Assembly (NCBI GenBank): GCA_903914955.1
Contig: CAIWRB010000363.1
Coordinates: forward strand, 1 to 47,306
DNA: 47,306 bases
Direction of reading: 5' to 3'
From: an uncultured Chloroflexota bacterium
GTDB taxonomy: Bacteria; Chloroflexota; Anaerolineae; Anaerolineales; Villigracilaceae
The notes under the pieces were generated by a model that saw only the letters and a program-made list of their open reading frames with translations, made no database searches and was not told the DNA's origin. The translations under genes and the position numbers were made by a program. This document shows, piece by piece, positions 17,702 to 25,341 of this stretch (within the stretch, counting starts at the first letter, position 1; each line of letters opens with the position of its first letter).

Positions 17702-18571
17702 CTAAGATTCATTGCCTTTTGTTAATTCACTTCGTGTCAACAAGATCACAGCGATTAGAATCAACCCGCCGCCGACCATCACAATTGGTTTTAATCTTTC
17801 CCCAAATAACCACGCTGCCAGCAAAACAGTGACGACTGGTTCGAGCGTCGAGAGCATGGCTGCGTTTGTGGGACCAATTCTTTCAAGTCCTGCTAAAAAT
17901 GTGACCACAGGAATAATGGTCGAGATGACAATGATGCCCAGCATGGCGAGTACGCCTGAATTGCTGGCAGGGAAATGAGCACCGTTGGCGAACGCTAAAA
18001 TTCCAAATACGGCGCCAGCGGATGCGAAAATGAACACAGAAGATTGAACGGCTGAAACATGTTTCATCACATTTGTGCCGACGATAATATAAATGGAGTA
18101 GATCAATGCCGCAGCAACCGCCATCAGTGCGCCGATCAGTTGACCGCCATTTGGGTCAACGGTTAATGCCGACCCTGTGAGCGCGAGGATTAATGCGATT
18201 ACTTTTACGGATGTCGTTTTTTCACGCAATATAAAGACCGATAAGATAAATACGAACATCGGATAGAGATACAAAAGCAATGCGACCAATCCAGAGGACG
18301 CGTATTTAATAGCGGTCATGTATAGAAACGATTGTCCTACATACCCCAGCGCGCCCATCCCTACGAGTTGAACCAGAATTTGTCCGCGTGGAAAATGCTC
18401 TTTGCGCAGAAGCAGAATAATGGTCATAAAGACTGCGGAGACTCCAAATCGCAAGAAGAGCACCGTCAAGGTATCCATCCCATCTACGTACACATAATGC
18501 CCAAAAATGGCGAGTGTCCCAAAGGAGGCGGCGGAGATTGCGATCAGGAGGATTCCAATAAGTCGTTTCAT
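17702..18571 (-). CDS. EamA/DMT family transporter
   Basis: A 289-residue protein with ten predicted membrane helices in two EamA repeats. The second repeat shows GPTNAAMLSTLEPVVTVLLAAWLFGERL, the classic DMT signature (LEPV...LxxGE), and the first shows ALLLYLYPMFVFILSVFILREKTT. It is expected to export small metabolites across the cytoplasmic membrane; the substrate is unknown. It starts four bases after the stop of the GT4 gene and is the last gene of the MDR-PTPS-GT4-EamA unit, so it may export that unit's product (inference). Confidence 0.88.
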   Translation of the reverse strand: MKRLIGILLIAISAASFGTLAIFGHYVYVDGMDTLTVLFLRFGVSAVFMTIILLLRKEHFPRGQILVQLVGMGALGYVGQSFLYMTAIKYASSGLVALLLYLYPMFVFILSVFILREKTTSVKVIALILALTGSALTVDPNGGQLIGALMAVAAALIYSIYIIVGTNVMKHVSAVQSSVFIFASAGAVFGILAFANGAHFPASNSGVLAMLGIIVISTIIPVVTFLAGLERIGPTNAAMLSTLEPVVTVLLAAWLFGERLKPIVMVGGGLILIAVILLTRSELTKGNES

Positions 18572-18575
18572 GTTG

Positions 18576-19622
18576 TCAAATCATGGAGCGTAGAAAAGCG
18601 CGGATTCGACCAGCCGTCTCATTCCACGAAGGTTGTTGAATATAACGCTTGCGCGCATTGAGTGAAATTTTTGCGAGCAGATCTCTGTCTGATGCGAGCT
18701 GCGCGATGAGAGACGCGAGCGTTTCATGATCATTTGGTTTAATCAGATAACCAGTTTTTCCGTGTTCGATAATTTCACCTGCCGCGCCAGCCGTTGTGCC
18801 AATGGCGGGCAAACCAAATCCCATGCCCTCAAGGTACACGATCCCAAAGCCTTCATAAGAAGATGGGACGATCAGCGCGTGGGATTGTAGTAGTTTTTGT
18901 TTGAGAAATTCGTTGTCGAGAGATGAGTGAAACGTGACCTTGGATGTTAGGCCCTTGTCCATGACGCGCTCCCGCATTTTTTTTGCATATTTTGGTTCAG
19001 TGGTCAATGAACCGACAATGTCAAGTTGAAGGTCTACGATCGAAGGGATTAATGCTTCCAGAAGAATATTAAGCCCTTTGCGCTCAATGATGTTGCCAAG
19101 AAATAAAATCCGCAGTTCATTGGTTTTAGATCTTTTTGTGATTTCGTTTTCAGAAATTGCATCACCAAATCTGTCGGTGGGTGGGTAGGCGACAACCTCT
19201 GGCTTGCTGCTCTCTAATAAACTATTTACTACGTCTCTGGTCGTTTTTGAATTGAAAATGAATCCATCCACATTTTGCAGGTATTTGTTCTCGACCACGC
19301 GATATAGATCGTTCTGCCATTTTGGGCGCAGTTCCGAACATCTTAAATGATGGACCAGTGAAATGATCGGGTATGGATGTTTTCCAGAATTCGCGGCGAT
19401 CAGCGAAGGATGATTGAGTTCATCTTGAATCAGAATGTCGAGATCGGCTGGCAGCTTGAAGGAAAGATTGTCTGTGAGATGCGCGCTGTAATTTCTCCAG
19501 GGCAGCGAAATGATCTCAACCGTATCTCCCTGCGCGCGCAAATATTCCACCAGCTTACGGTCATATAAATATCCGCCGCTGAGCGTGTCCAGCGGGCCGT
19601 AAATTACGAAACCTATTTTCAT
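18576..19622 (-). CDS. Family 4 glycosyltransferase
   Basis: About 348 residues with a GT-B fold. The N-terminal MKIGFVIYGPLDTLSGGYLYDRKL is the acceptor-side Rossmann start. LRILFLGNIIERKGLNILLEAL opens the donor domain, and SSYEGFGIVYLEGMGFGLPAIGT carries the EX7E motif of retaining GT4 enzymes. The frame is open to 19709, but the upstream part overlaps the PTPS-like gene, so ATG 19622 is the start. The sugar and acceptor are unknown. It sits between the PTPS-fold gene (25 bases) and the EamA exporter (4 bases), which suggests it glycosylates a small molecule that is then exported. That link is inferred. Confidence 0.88.
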   Translation of the reverse strand: MKIGFVIYGPLDTLSGGYLYDRKLVEYLRAQGDTVEIISLPWRNYSAHLTDNLSFKLPADLDILIQDELNHPSLIAANSGKHPYPIISLVHHLRCSELRPKWQNDLYRVVENKYLQNVDGFIFNSKTTRDVVNSLLESSKPEVVAYPPTDRFGDAISENEITKRSKTNELRILFLGNIIERKGLNILLEALIPSIVDLQLDIVGSLTTEPKYAKKMRERVMDKGLTSKVTFHSSLDNEFLKQKLLQSHALIVPSSYEGFGIVYLEGMGFGLPAIGTTAGAAGEIIEHGKTGYLIKPNDHETLASLIAQLASDRDLLAKISLNARKRYIQQPSWNETAGRIRAFLRSMI

Positions 19623-19647
19623 GGAGTTTGAATGTTTGAAAGACCTG

Positions 19648-20034
19648 TTAACTTTCCAACCTGTCAACTGAATAGGCCGCCCACGCGTGCTCATGCTCCC
19701 ACAATACAACTTTGAGCGTAGTGATATTCTTGGTTTTGATCCTAATATTTAATGTTGAGGCAAGGATGCGCGAAAAATGTTCAATCGATGGATTCAACCC
19801 TGAGAATTCTGGCTTTTCATTGAGCATTTGCTCCTTGTAATAATTGACCACATCATCGAGGTGTTTTTCCACATCCACAATATCTGCGAGATATCCGTGT
19901 TGATCGAGTTCTGCTCCTGCAAGTTGTAGTTCAAGGATGTAATGATGCGAGTTGGGGAAGTTCTCTGGTCCCCAGTCTCCCCCAATTAAGAAATGACGGG
20001 CAATAAATTCGCGGCGAACTCCAAGGGTGTACAT
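19648..20034 (-). CDS. 6-pyruvoyl-tetrahydropterin synthase/QueD-fold protein without catalytic cysteine
   Basis: 128 residues, the usual length of the PTPS/QueD family. It keeps FIARHFL (H14, first zinc histidine), HHYILELQL (H30 at the third zinc position), the GYLADIVDVEKHLDDVV helix, NPSIEHFSRILA and WEHEHAWAAY with the substrate-binding Glu. The rest of the active site is altered: there is no cysteine anywhere in the protein, the residue aligned with the catalytic Cys is E24, the second zinc ligand position is N28, and the DH pair (LDHxxLN in QueD) reads YKEQMLN. It therefore probably does not run the QueD or PTPS reaction. It lies 15 bases after the MDR dehydrogenase and just before the GT4 gene. 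Confidence 0.8.
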   Translation of the reverse strand: MYTLGVRREFIARHFLIGGDWGPENFPNSHHYILELQLAGAELDQHGYLADIVDVEKHLDDVVNYYKEQMLNEKPEFSGLNPSIEHFSRILASTLNIRIKTKNITTLKVVLWEHEHAWAAYSVDRLES

Positions 20035-20049
20035 AGGTGTGCTCCAGTT

Positions 20050-21051
20050 TCAGGTTGTATGGTCGAAGATCACTTGTATCGTCTCTTGCGGATTTCCATC
20101 CAACAGTTGATATGCTTTGGCTGCGTCATTTAACGCAAACCTGTGCGTGATCCATTTCTCTGGTTTGATTTTTTCCAACGCATTCCAGGTTATATCAAAT
20201 CGTCGTGACTTATCCCACCTGCCTGATAATTCGGGCGAAATGCTGCTCACTTGCGAAGAAATAAGTTTAATCCGCGAGCGGTGGAACGCGCCGCCCAGGT
20301 TGATTTCCGCACGTTTTTGTCCGTACCAGGAGCCGATCACGATCCGTCCGCTGAAAGTTGTCAGCGGTATGGCATCATTCAAGGCGGAGGGGGAACCGCT
20401 CAGCTCAAAGGTCAGATCAAATGCGTCGAAGGTGGAAGGTCGAAGGTCGTGTGGCGCAAAGCCTTCAACTTTTAACCTTGCCTCTTCAACTTGTAACGCC
20501 TTCCTTCGCAATTCAAAATTATCCACTATAACCAAACGCTCCAGCGGAAATTCTCTTAACAATGAAGCAGTTAATAAACCGACAACTCCCTGTCCAAAAA
20601 CTAAAACTCGCTCACCCAGAATTGGGGCGCCATCCTGCACCAAATTAACAGCGGTTTCCATATTCGGCAGGAAGCATGCTGTTTCAGGAGAAAGTGATTC
20701 AGGAATGGAAATTAAGGAGGAAGGCTGAGCTATGAAGGCTGAAGCGTGCGGGTGAAATGCAAAAACAAGTTTATTGCGCCAGGATACATCAACTTGTTTA
20801 CCTGTTTCTGTTACCCGCCCCACGCACGCATATCCATACGCCAGCGGATAATTCAAATCGCTGCTTAGGTTGTCATGCACATCTGCCAAATTCGGGAACT
20901 GCCCGCGATAGACCAGCATCTCTGTCCCTGCGCTGATGGCAGAGCATAGAGTCTCAACGAGTACTTCATCCTCATTGAGATCTGGAAGTTCTGATTCGCG
21001 CAGTTCCACTTGTTTTATTGATGTGAAGAAAAGTGTTTTGGCTTTTGGCAT
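20050..21051 (-). CDS. MDR-family alcohol dehydrogenase (BchC-like subgroup)
   Basis: A 333-residue medium-chain dehydrogenase/reductase. CSAISAGTEMLVYRGQFP near residues 36-53 and YPLAYGYACVGRV match the subgroup that contains BchC and many 'zinc-binding dehydrogenases'. The Rossmann motif is VLVFGQGVVGLLTASLL, with VIVDNFELRR after it. The structural-zinc cysteine lobe is absent. Around residues 190-212 the protein reads VEEARLKVEGFAPHDL and then RPSTFDAFD; this stretch is encoded by a G/A-rich and C/T-rich imperfect inverted repeat similar to intergenic repeats in the window. It is the first gene of the MDR-PTPS-GT4-EamA unit. The substrate is unknown. Confidence 0.82.
   Translation of the reverse strand: MPKAKTLFFTSIKQVELRESELPDLNEDEVLVETLCSAISAGTEMLVYRGQFPNLADVHDNLSSDLNYPLAYGYACVGRVTETGKQVDVSWRNKLVFAFHPHASAFIAQPSSLISIPESLSPETACFLPNMETAVNLVQDGAPILGERVLVFGQGVVGLLTASLLREFPLERLVIVDNFELRRKALQVEEARLKVEGFAPHDLRPSTFDAFDLTFELSGSPSALNDAIPLTTFSGRIVIGSWYGQKRAEINLGGAFHRSRIKLISSQVSSISPELSGRWDKSRRFDITWNALEKIKPEKWITHRFALNDAAKAYQLLDGNPQETIQVIFDHTT
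20425..20490. repeat. Purine/pyrimidine-armed repeat inside the MDR dehydrogenase gene
   Basis: On the plus strand a G/A-rich stretch of GTCGAAGG-type units (20425-20447) is followed by a C/T-rich stretch of CCTTCAAC-type units (20461-20490). The two are imperfectly complementary. The same ACCTTCRACC-like unit occurs at 6124-6141. Here it stays in frame and encodes extra residues in the dehydrogenase. Confidence 0.4.
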
Positions 21052-21065
21052 GATCTGAGTTTAAC

Positions 21066-21096
21066 ATAAAAAGGAAACTCGACATTTGAGTTTGCC
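21066..21096 (-). terminator. Intrinsic terminator after the PilZ gene
   Basis: AAACTC (21075-21080) and GAGTTT (21088-21093) form a stem, extended by GG/CC with one bulge. It is followed on the minus strand by TTTTTATG. It lies just past the PilZ stop and before the MDR operon. Confidence 0.7.
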
Positions 21097-21100
21097 AAAA

Positions 21101-21487
21101 TTATTTAACAGGTGATGGCTTGATGGGATAATTTGGCGCATCGCGGCGGAATTCGTATTGATCTATGATCGCCCGAATGACCTTTTTTTGCTCATCAGCA
21201 ACTTCCTTGAATTCAAGTCCCACATTATAAAATTCAGGACTGACATCTGGCTTACACCACGCCACGTGAATAGGCAAGGTGATCCGTGAAGTATTGATCT
21301 TTGGCAAGTCGGGCAATTCGATCGCGATGGTGAAATCCATATTTTCAGGGATAGGTTTGTTCCCGATCACCATGGCTCCGCGTAAATTTAGATCTGCAAG
21401 GTAGCCGATCAAAAAACCGCCATACAGATCAAAGACCTGTGTATATGCCATTAAAGTCTTGCGTTGTTCTTTACGCCGTTCCTGCAT
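21101..21487 (-). CDS. PilZ domain protein (c-di-GMP receptor-like)
   Basis: A 128-residue single PilZ domain. The N-terminal RxxxR motif is present (R5-KEQ-R9). The second c-di-GMP motif, normally D/NxSxxG, reads D32-L-N-L-R-G37, with Asn in place of Ser. C-terminal features (IHVAWC, YNVGLEF) are typical of the beta-barrel. It probably senses c-di-GMP, though the Ser-to-Asn change may weaken binding. It is transcribed divergently from the PIG-L gene with 54 to 63 bases between starts, and is followed by its own terminator. Confidence 0.85.
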   Translation of the reverse strand: MQERRKEQRKTLMAYTQVFDLYGGFLIGYLADLNLRGAMVIGNKPIPENMDFTIAIELPDLPKINTSRITLPIHVAWCKPDVSPEFYNVGLEFKEVADEQKKVIRAIIDQYEFRRDAPNYPIKPSPVK

Positions 21488-21550
21488 GATTTCTCCAAAA
21501 TATAGTTTACATCAAACCCAATCTAATTTCATTGCCAGTTTGTGGTAAAA

Positions 21551-22279
21551 ATGCCCATGCGTTGGATCTATATTTCCCCTCATTTGGATGATGCTGTACT
21601 CTCCGCGGGCGGCTTAATCTACGAACAAACTCGCGCGGGCATGGATGTGGAAATCTGGACGTTTATGTGCGGATTCCCTCCCAGCGAAGAACTCTCTCCT
21701 TTCGCACAGGTGCTCCATTTTCAGTGGGGTATTTCCGCCGCCGCCGAAGTGGTGACTGCCCGCCGCGCAGAAGATATCAAAGCTGTGAACATACTCGGCG
21801 CGAAAACAATTCATTTTGATTTTCTCGATTGTATTTACAGACAAGGCAAAAATGGAGACTGGCTATACTCGGATGTTTTTCTTCCCCCCCATGAGGACGA
21901 TCAGGATTTATCCGCTCGAATAGCAGAATCTATTTCCGCCCGACTCAACCCGACCGATCAACTGGTCTGTCAACTTGGGCTTGGTTCACACGTGGACCAT
22001 GTCCTCGTCCGCCGCGCAGTCGATTTGATTCCGCGGCCTGTGCTTTATGACGTGGATATTCCCTACCTGTTCAATTCACCGAATGAATTGGCACCGCAAA
22101 CTGCCGGGATGAAAGAAAATATCCATCGAATATCCGAACCAGGTTTGAGTTTATGGCAGGATGCGATTACCGTTTATGCTTCACAGATCAGCAGCCTGTT
22201 TGAAAGTCCAGAAGCGATGCGGGGGCTTATCAAGAATTATTGTGAAGAAAATGGCGGCCTTCGTCTCTGGTCAGTGTAA
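21551..22279 (+). CDS. PIG-L family deacetylase
   Basis: About 242 residues of the LmbE/PIG-L zinc-dependent N-deacetylase family. The zinc motif PHLDDAVLSAGG at the N-terminus (HxDD) and GSHVDHVLVRRAV (HxxH block) in the second half are intact, as is ARRAEDIKAVNILGA. Members remove acetyl groups from GlcNAc-type sugars or conjugates. GTG 21542, ATG 21551 and ATG 21557 are all possible starts; no ribosome site decides between them. It ends 29 bases before the microprotein-MBOAT-SGNH genes and is likely co-transcribed with them, which would pair a deacetylase with an acyltransferase on the same polymer (inference). Confidence 0.88.
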   Translation: MPMRWIYISPHLDDAVLSAGGLIYEQTRAGMDVEIWTFMCGFPPSEELSPFAQVLHFQWGISAAAEVVTARRAEDIKAVNILGAKTIHFDFLDCIYRQGKNGDWLYSDVFLPPHEDDQDLSARIAESISARLNPTDQLVCQLGLGSHVDHVLVRRAVDLIPRPVLYDVDIPYLFNSPNELAPQTAGMKENIHRISEPGLSLWQDAITVYASQISSLFESPEAMRGLIKNYCEENGGLRLWSV

Positions 22280-22308
22280 TATTGATTCCGCCCCTATTGG
22301 TGACTATT

Positions 22309-22437
22309 ATGAAAAAAATATTGAATAGCATATTTACTCGCGAGAACATTTTGGCTCTTTTGCTCTGTTTGATATTGATCGCTTTGGTAATATTTACTGC
22401 TGATACTTCGCCAACCTGGATCTATCAAGGATTCTAA
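22309..22437 (+). CDS. 42-residue membrane microprotein with C-terminal Tyr motif (DltX-like)
   Basis: A short gene: ATG 22309 to TAA 22435-22437, 42 residues. It has a basic start (MKKILNSIFTREN), one hydrophobic helix of about 16 residues (ILALLLCLILIALVIF), then TADTSPTWIYQGF at the end. The terminal WIYQGF, with Y39, resembles the FIYNEF-type C-terminal motif of DltX, the microprotein of Gram-positive dlt operons whose tyrosine is reported to carry the acyl group between the MBOAT DltB and DltD. The stop overlaps the MBOAT ATG (TAATG), so the two are translationally coupled. A GGTGA ribosome site lies about eight bases upstream. Its place directly before MBOAT and SGNH genes strongly supports a role as the acyl relay. 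The homology call rests on the motif and context only. Confidence 0.8.
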   Translation: MKKILNSIFTRENILALLLCLILIALVIFTADTSPTWIYQGF

Positions 22438-23849
22438 TGTCGGTCTCGCAGATTCTTATTCTCGCCGTAGTTGCTGTTCTCGTCAATCAATTGAGGAAAG
22501 GGCGTTCTCTGGCTTTGCTAGCCGTGAGCGCGCTGGTGATTTATTGGATTCAACCTTATCAAGAACCGGTCAACTTGATTTTTTGGTTCCCAACATTAAC
22601 TCTGGCGATAACTGTGATTTTTTGGCTGATTACCTCCAGTCCTGAAACTCGGGCTTGGAGACAGAATTGGGGCACGGTGGCGATTTTGTTGAGCGTAGTT
22701 GTGCTCGTTGACCTGAATCGTTATTTTCAAGTTGAGGTTTTTTTTATCACTAATACACCAAGATTTCAGTTGGTTGCTATTGTGTTGTTGGGCGTCGTGG
22801 CTGTTGGCTTGCTACTGGGGCGCATCAAGAAATTTCATGGGTTGGTTTTCACGTTTGCGATAATTGGATTGATCACGATGCTAATTTTTCTAAAAACGCC
22901 GTTAGCTTCGACGAGGTTGATCGAATCAATCTCCAGGTTTCGGGGGAAAGAGAGTGGTGGAGTATCTTCATTCGCATGGCTTGGATTTTCTTATATTTCC
23001 TTTCGTCTTTTGCATACAATCATTGATCGAAAAGCGGGACGTTTACCACCGGTCACGTTGGACGAGTATGTCAATTATGTTATTTTTTTCCCGACATTTA
23101 CAGCGGGACCGATAGACCGCCTTGAACGATTTACCCGTAATTTGACCGAGCCTGTATTTTTGGATCAGGAAGGCTGGGTGGATGCGGGCACTCGTCTGTT
23201 CTGGGGCTTGTTCAAGAAGTTCATCATTGCAGATGCGTTGGCGTGGATCGCTTTGAATCAGGCCTTTGTGCCAGATGTTCGCTCAGTGAGTTGGATGTGG
23301 TTTTTTTTGTATGCATATTCGCTGCGAATATATTTTGATTTTAGCGGTTATACCGACATTGCAATTGGGCTTGGTAAATTGTTGGGAATGCAGCTACCTG
23401 AAAATTTTGATTCGCCATATCTCAAGCGGAACCTGACTCAGTTTTGGAACTCCTGGCACATGACGTTAACGCAATGGTTCAGATCCTATTTTTTCAATCC
23501 GCTCACACGTGCTATGCGTTCAGCCAAAATACCCTTGCTATTGCCGGTGATGATCTTGATTACACAGGTAGCCACCATGATTTTGATTGGCTTATGGCAT
23601 GGCGTGACTCTAGGCTTTTTTCTTTGGGGCACATGGCACGGGGTTGGATTATTCATTCAAAACCGATGGAGTGAATGGATGCGTACTCATACGCCCGTCT
23701 GGGGGATGAAACCCTTGGGCGCGGATGTTTTGAAATATTCAGGCATTTTCTTTACCTTTAATTTTGTGACATTAGGTTGGCTGTTTTTCTTTTTGCCAGA
23801 TCCTGCCATGGCGTGGAATGTAATGTTGAAACTATTTGGTGTCGCATGA
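22437..23849 (+). CDS. MBOAT family O-acyltransferase (DltB/AlgI-like)
   Basis: A 470-residue polytopic enzyme with about eleven membrane helices. The MBOAT core is clear: FPTFTAGPIDRLERF, FDFSGYTDIAIGLGKLLG, ENFDSPYLKRNLTQFWNSWHMTL-type segment with H341, and IGLWHGVTLGFF with H388. The two histidines are 47 residues apart, the same as H289 and H336 of DltB as I recall. A further WHG has H401. It is expected to take an acyl group from a cytoplasmic donor and pass it across the membrane, here probably onto the microprotein tyrosine. The donor is unknown, as no ligase or acyl carrier gene lies nearby. Overlaps on both sides (TAATG and ATGA) tie it to the microprotein and SGNH genes. Confidence 0.93.
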   Translation: MSVSQILILAVVAVLVNQLRKGRSLALLAVSALVIYWIQPYQEPVNLIFWFPTLTLAITVIFWLITSSPETRAWRQNWGTVAILLSVVVLVDLNRYFQVEVFFITNTPRFQLVAIVLLGVVAVGLLLGRIKKFHGLVFTFAIIGLITMLIFLKTPLASTRLIESISRFRGKESGGVSSFAWLGFSYISFRLLHTIIDRKAGRLPPVTLDEYVNYVIFFPTFTAGPIDRLERFTRNLTEPVFLDQEGWVDAGTRLFWGLFKKFIIADALAWIALNQAFVPDVRSVSWMWFFLYAYSLRIYFDFSGYTDIAIGLGKLLGMQLPENFDSPYLKRNLTQFWNSWHMTLTQWFRSYFFNPLTRAMRSAKIPLLLPVMILITQVATMILIGLWHGVTLGFFLWGTWHGVGLFIQNRWSEWMRTHTPVWGMKPLGADVLKYSGIFFTFNFVTLGWLFFFLPDPAMAWNVMLKLFGVA

Positions 23850-24952
23850 ATACCATGGTCCGTCCGATAGCGGTGATTGTCAAGGCAGTCTGTTTATTTG
23901 TTGTGATTAACTTGGTCTATGGCCTGATAGAGCCTCCGATTGCGGAAATCTCCGCCTACAACGTGTTTGTCCCCGGTCTGGAACGAACGCCGTTTGGCAA
24001 TAGCGCTGATCCTTACACTGTAGCCATAGATAACGCGGATGCGATGTTTGCTTCTCACGAGATTTCTGCCGAAAAACAACCTGATGAGATTCGAGTTGCG
24101 CTGATCGGTGATTCATCTATTTGGGGTGAAAGCCTTTTACTTGAAAATACACTGTCCGGGCAATGGAATCAACTTGGTTCTCAGTGTGGTGGCAAAAAGA
24201 TCAAAGCATACAACCTTGGTTATCCTCACCCTTCAATTATTAAAGACCTGATTTTTATGGATGAAGTAATGAGCCGGCAGCCTGATGTGATTATATGGTT
24301 CGTCACTTTGAACACATTGATGAATCAATATCGCTTGCATCCTTTTTTAGCGGGGAACCACGAGCGAGTCCTGAAAATAGTGGAGAAATATGATCTTTCC
24401 TTTGGCCCTAGAAAAATTTTGTCGGAGCAAGAGACAGGTTTCTACGAAAAGACACTTGTTGGACAGCGATCCCTACTGGCGCGTTTACTAAAATTGCAGG
24501 GGCTTAGTTTGATTTGGTCTGCAACGGGAGTTGATTTTCATGTTGAACCAGGTATCCCACAAGCGCTCGCATCGGATGTAGATAAAGATATTGCATACCG
24601 AGCTATGGAACCAGGGACTGATCTGCGCGAGTCTCTTTTGCTTGATGCGATTGGCGCAGGATTTGATATTGCCGGTGAGACTCCGGTTTTGCTTGTTAAT
24701 GAGCCGATCTTTATCGCCAACGGACTGCATTCTGATGTGCGCTATAATGATTTTTATCCACGTTGGGCATATGACCAATATCGCGATGTACTTATAAAGC
24801 AGACTGAGAAATCCCTCTTCAACTATCTTGATATGTGGAACACCATCCCACCAGAAAATTTTATCGATACACCTTTGCATCTCAATGCCGAAGGTGAACG
24901 TCTGCTCGCTGAGCAGATCAACCCAACTTTACTTTCCATGGTTTGTCCATAA
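23846..24952 (+). CDS. Membrane-anchored SGNH hydrolase-like protein (DltD/AlgX-like role)
   Basis: About 368 residues from ATG 23846, which overlaps the MBOAT stop (ATGA). The frame is open upstream, but that part lies inside the MBOAT gene. One N-terminal helix (residues 8-27) anchors a soluble domain expected outside the membrane. SGNH block I is IGDSSIWGE with nucleophile S90; block V is D341-TPL-H345 followed by LNAEGERLL. LGYPHPSI and VIIWFVTLNTLMNQ correspond to the Gly and Asn blocks. In alginate, teichoic-acid and peptidoglycan O-acylation systems such a protein makes the final transfer to the polymer. The acceptor here is not known. Confidence 0.88.
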   Translation: MNTMVRPIAVIVKAVCLFVVINLVYGLIEPPIAEISAYNVFVPGLERTPFGNSADPYTVAIDNADAMFASHEISAEKQPDEIRVALIGDSSIWGESLLLENTLSGQWNQLGSQCGGKKIKAYNLGYPHPSIIKDLIFMDEVMSRQPDVIIWFVTLNTLMNQYRLHPFLAGNHERVLKIVEKYDLSFGPRKILSEQETGFYEKTLVGQRSLLARLLKLQGLSLIWSATGVDFHVEPGIPQALASDVDKDIAYRAMEPGTDLRESLLLDAIGAGFDIAGETPVLLVNEPIFIANGLHSDVRYNDFYPRWAYDQYRDVLIKQTEKSLFNYLDMWNTIPPENFIDTPLHLNAEGERLLAEQINPTLLSMVCP

Positions 24953-24980
24953 AATTTGATTTCCCCGTAAATAAGATACT

Positions 24981-25007
24981 CTGAGGCAGACCTCTCACTT
25001 TTTTTTT
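24981..25007 (+). terminator. Weak intrinsic terminator after the SGNH gene
   Basis: GAGG (24983-24986) pairs with CCTC (24991-24994), followed within four bases by nine T residues (24999-25007). The stem is short, so the call depends mainly on the U-tract and its place after the last gene of the acylation unit. Confidence 0.45.
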
Positions 25008-25029
25008 ATTAACTCTTGCTATGTAGAAT

Positions 25030-25069
25030 GTCCCGCACATTTTCATATTACAGTTTGAATGTGCGGGAC
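25030..25069. repeat. 12-bp perfect inverted repeat between convergent genes
   Basis: GTCCCGCACATT (25030-25041) is exactly complementary to AATGTGCGGGAC (25058-25069), with a 16-base loop. It lies between the SGNH gene (+) and the DUF1858 gene (-). No U-tract follows on either side. It may act as a bidirectional terminator or RNA-stability hairpin. Confidence 0.65.
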
Positions 25070-25093
25070 GGTGTGTACTGTTTGTTATTGGTT

Positions 25094-25309
25094 TTATTTA
25101 TTTGCAATTGCCTGATTCAGAATTTCAAGAAACTTGTCCAATGGTACGCGGTGGACACGCGCCGCCCATTCAACTGTGATTGCTTTGGTAATAAATGTTC
25201 GTATGGAATAGCGTGCCACGCGTTTGATTCCAAAAACTTCCATCACATCGGCGATGTCGCCGTATTCTTCAAGAATGGCGGATACACGTGTGTCTTTTGT
25301 AATTTCCAT
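25094..25309 (-). CDS. DUF1858-like small protein lacking the cysteine pair
   Basis: 71 residues. ITKDTRVSAILEEYGDIADVMEVFGIKRVAR matches the DUF1858/ScdA-N pattern (a strand-helix start followed by a helix ending in YG or FGI). In typical members the loop after this point holds CxGC or CC that binds iron or acts as a redox disulfide. Here it reads GIKRVARYSI and the protein has no cysteine. It sits 33 bases after the heme-copper-oxidase-like gene in an operon headed by a Crp/Fnr regulator, so a role in NO or oxygen stress is plausible but unproven. Confidence 0.65.
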   Translation of the reverse strand: MEITKDTRVSAILEEYGDIADVMEVFGIKRVARYSIRTFITKAITVEWAARVHRVPLDKFLEILNQAIANK

Positions 25310-25341
25310 GTTGAAATTCTCCGATGTTATGATCGATAATT

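Noticed and set aside
19648-20034. Straight QueD (6-carboxytetrahydropterin synthase) assignment
   Set aside because: The catalytic Cys, Asp and His are absent and no queC/queE is near, so only the fold is claimed.
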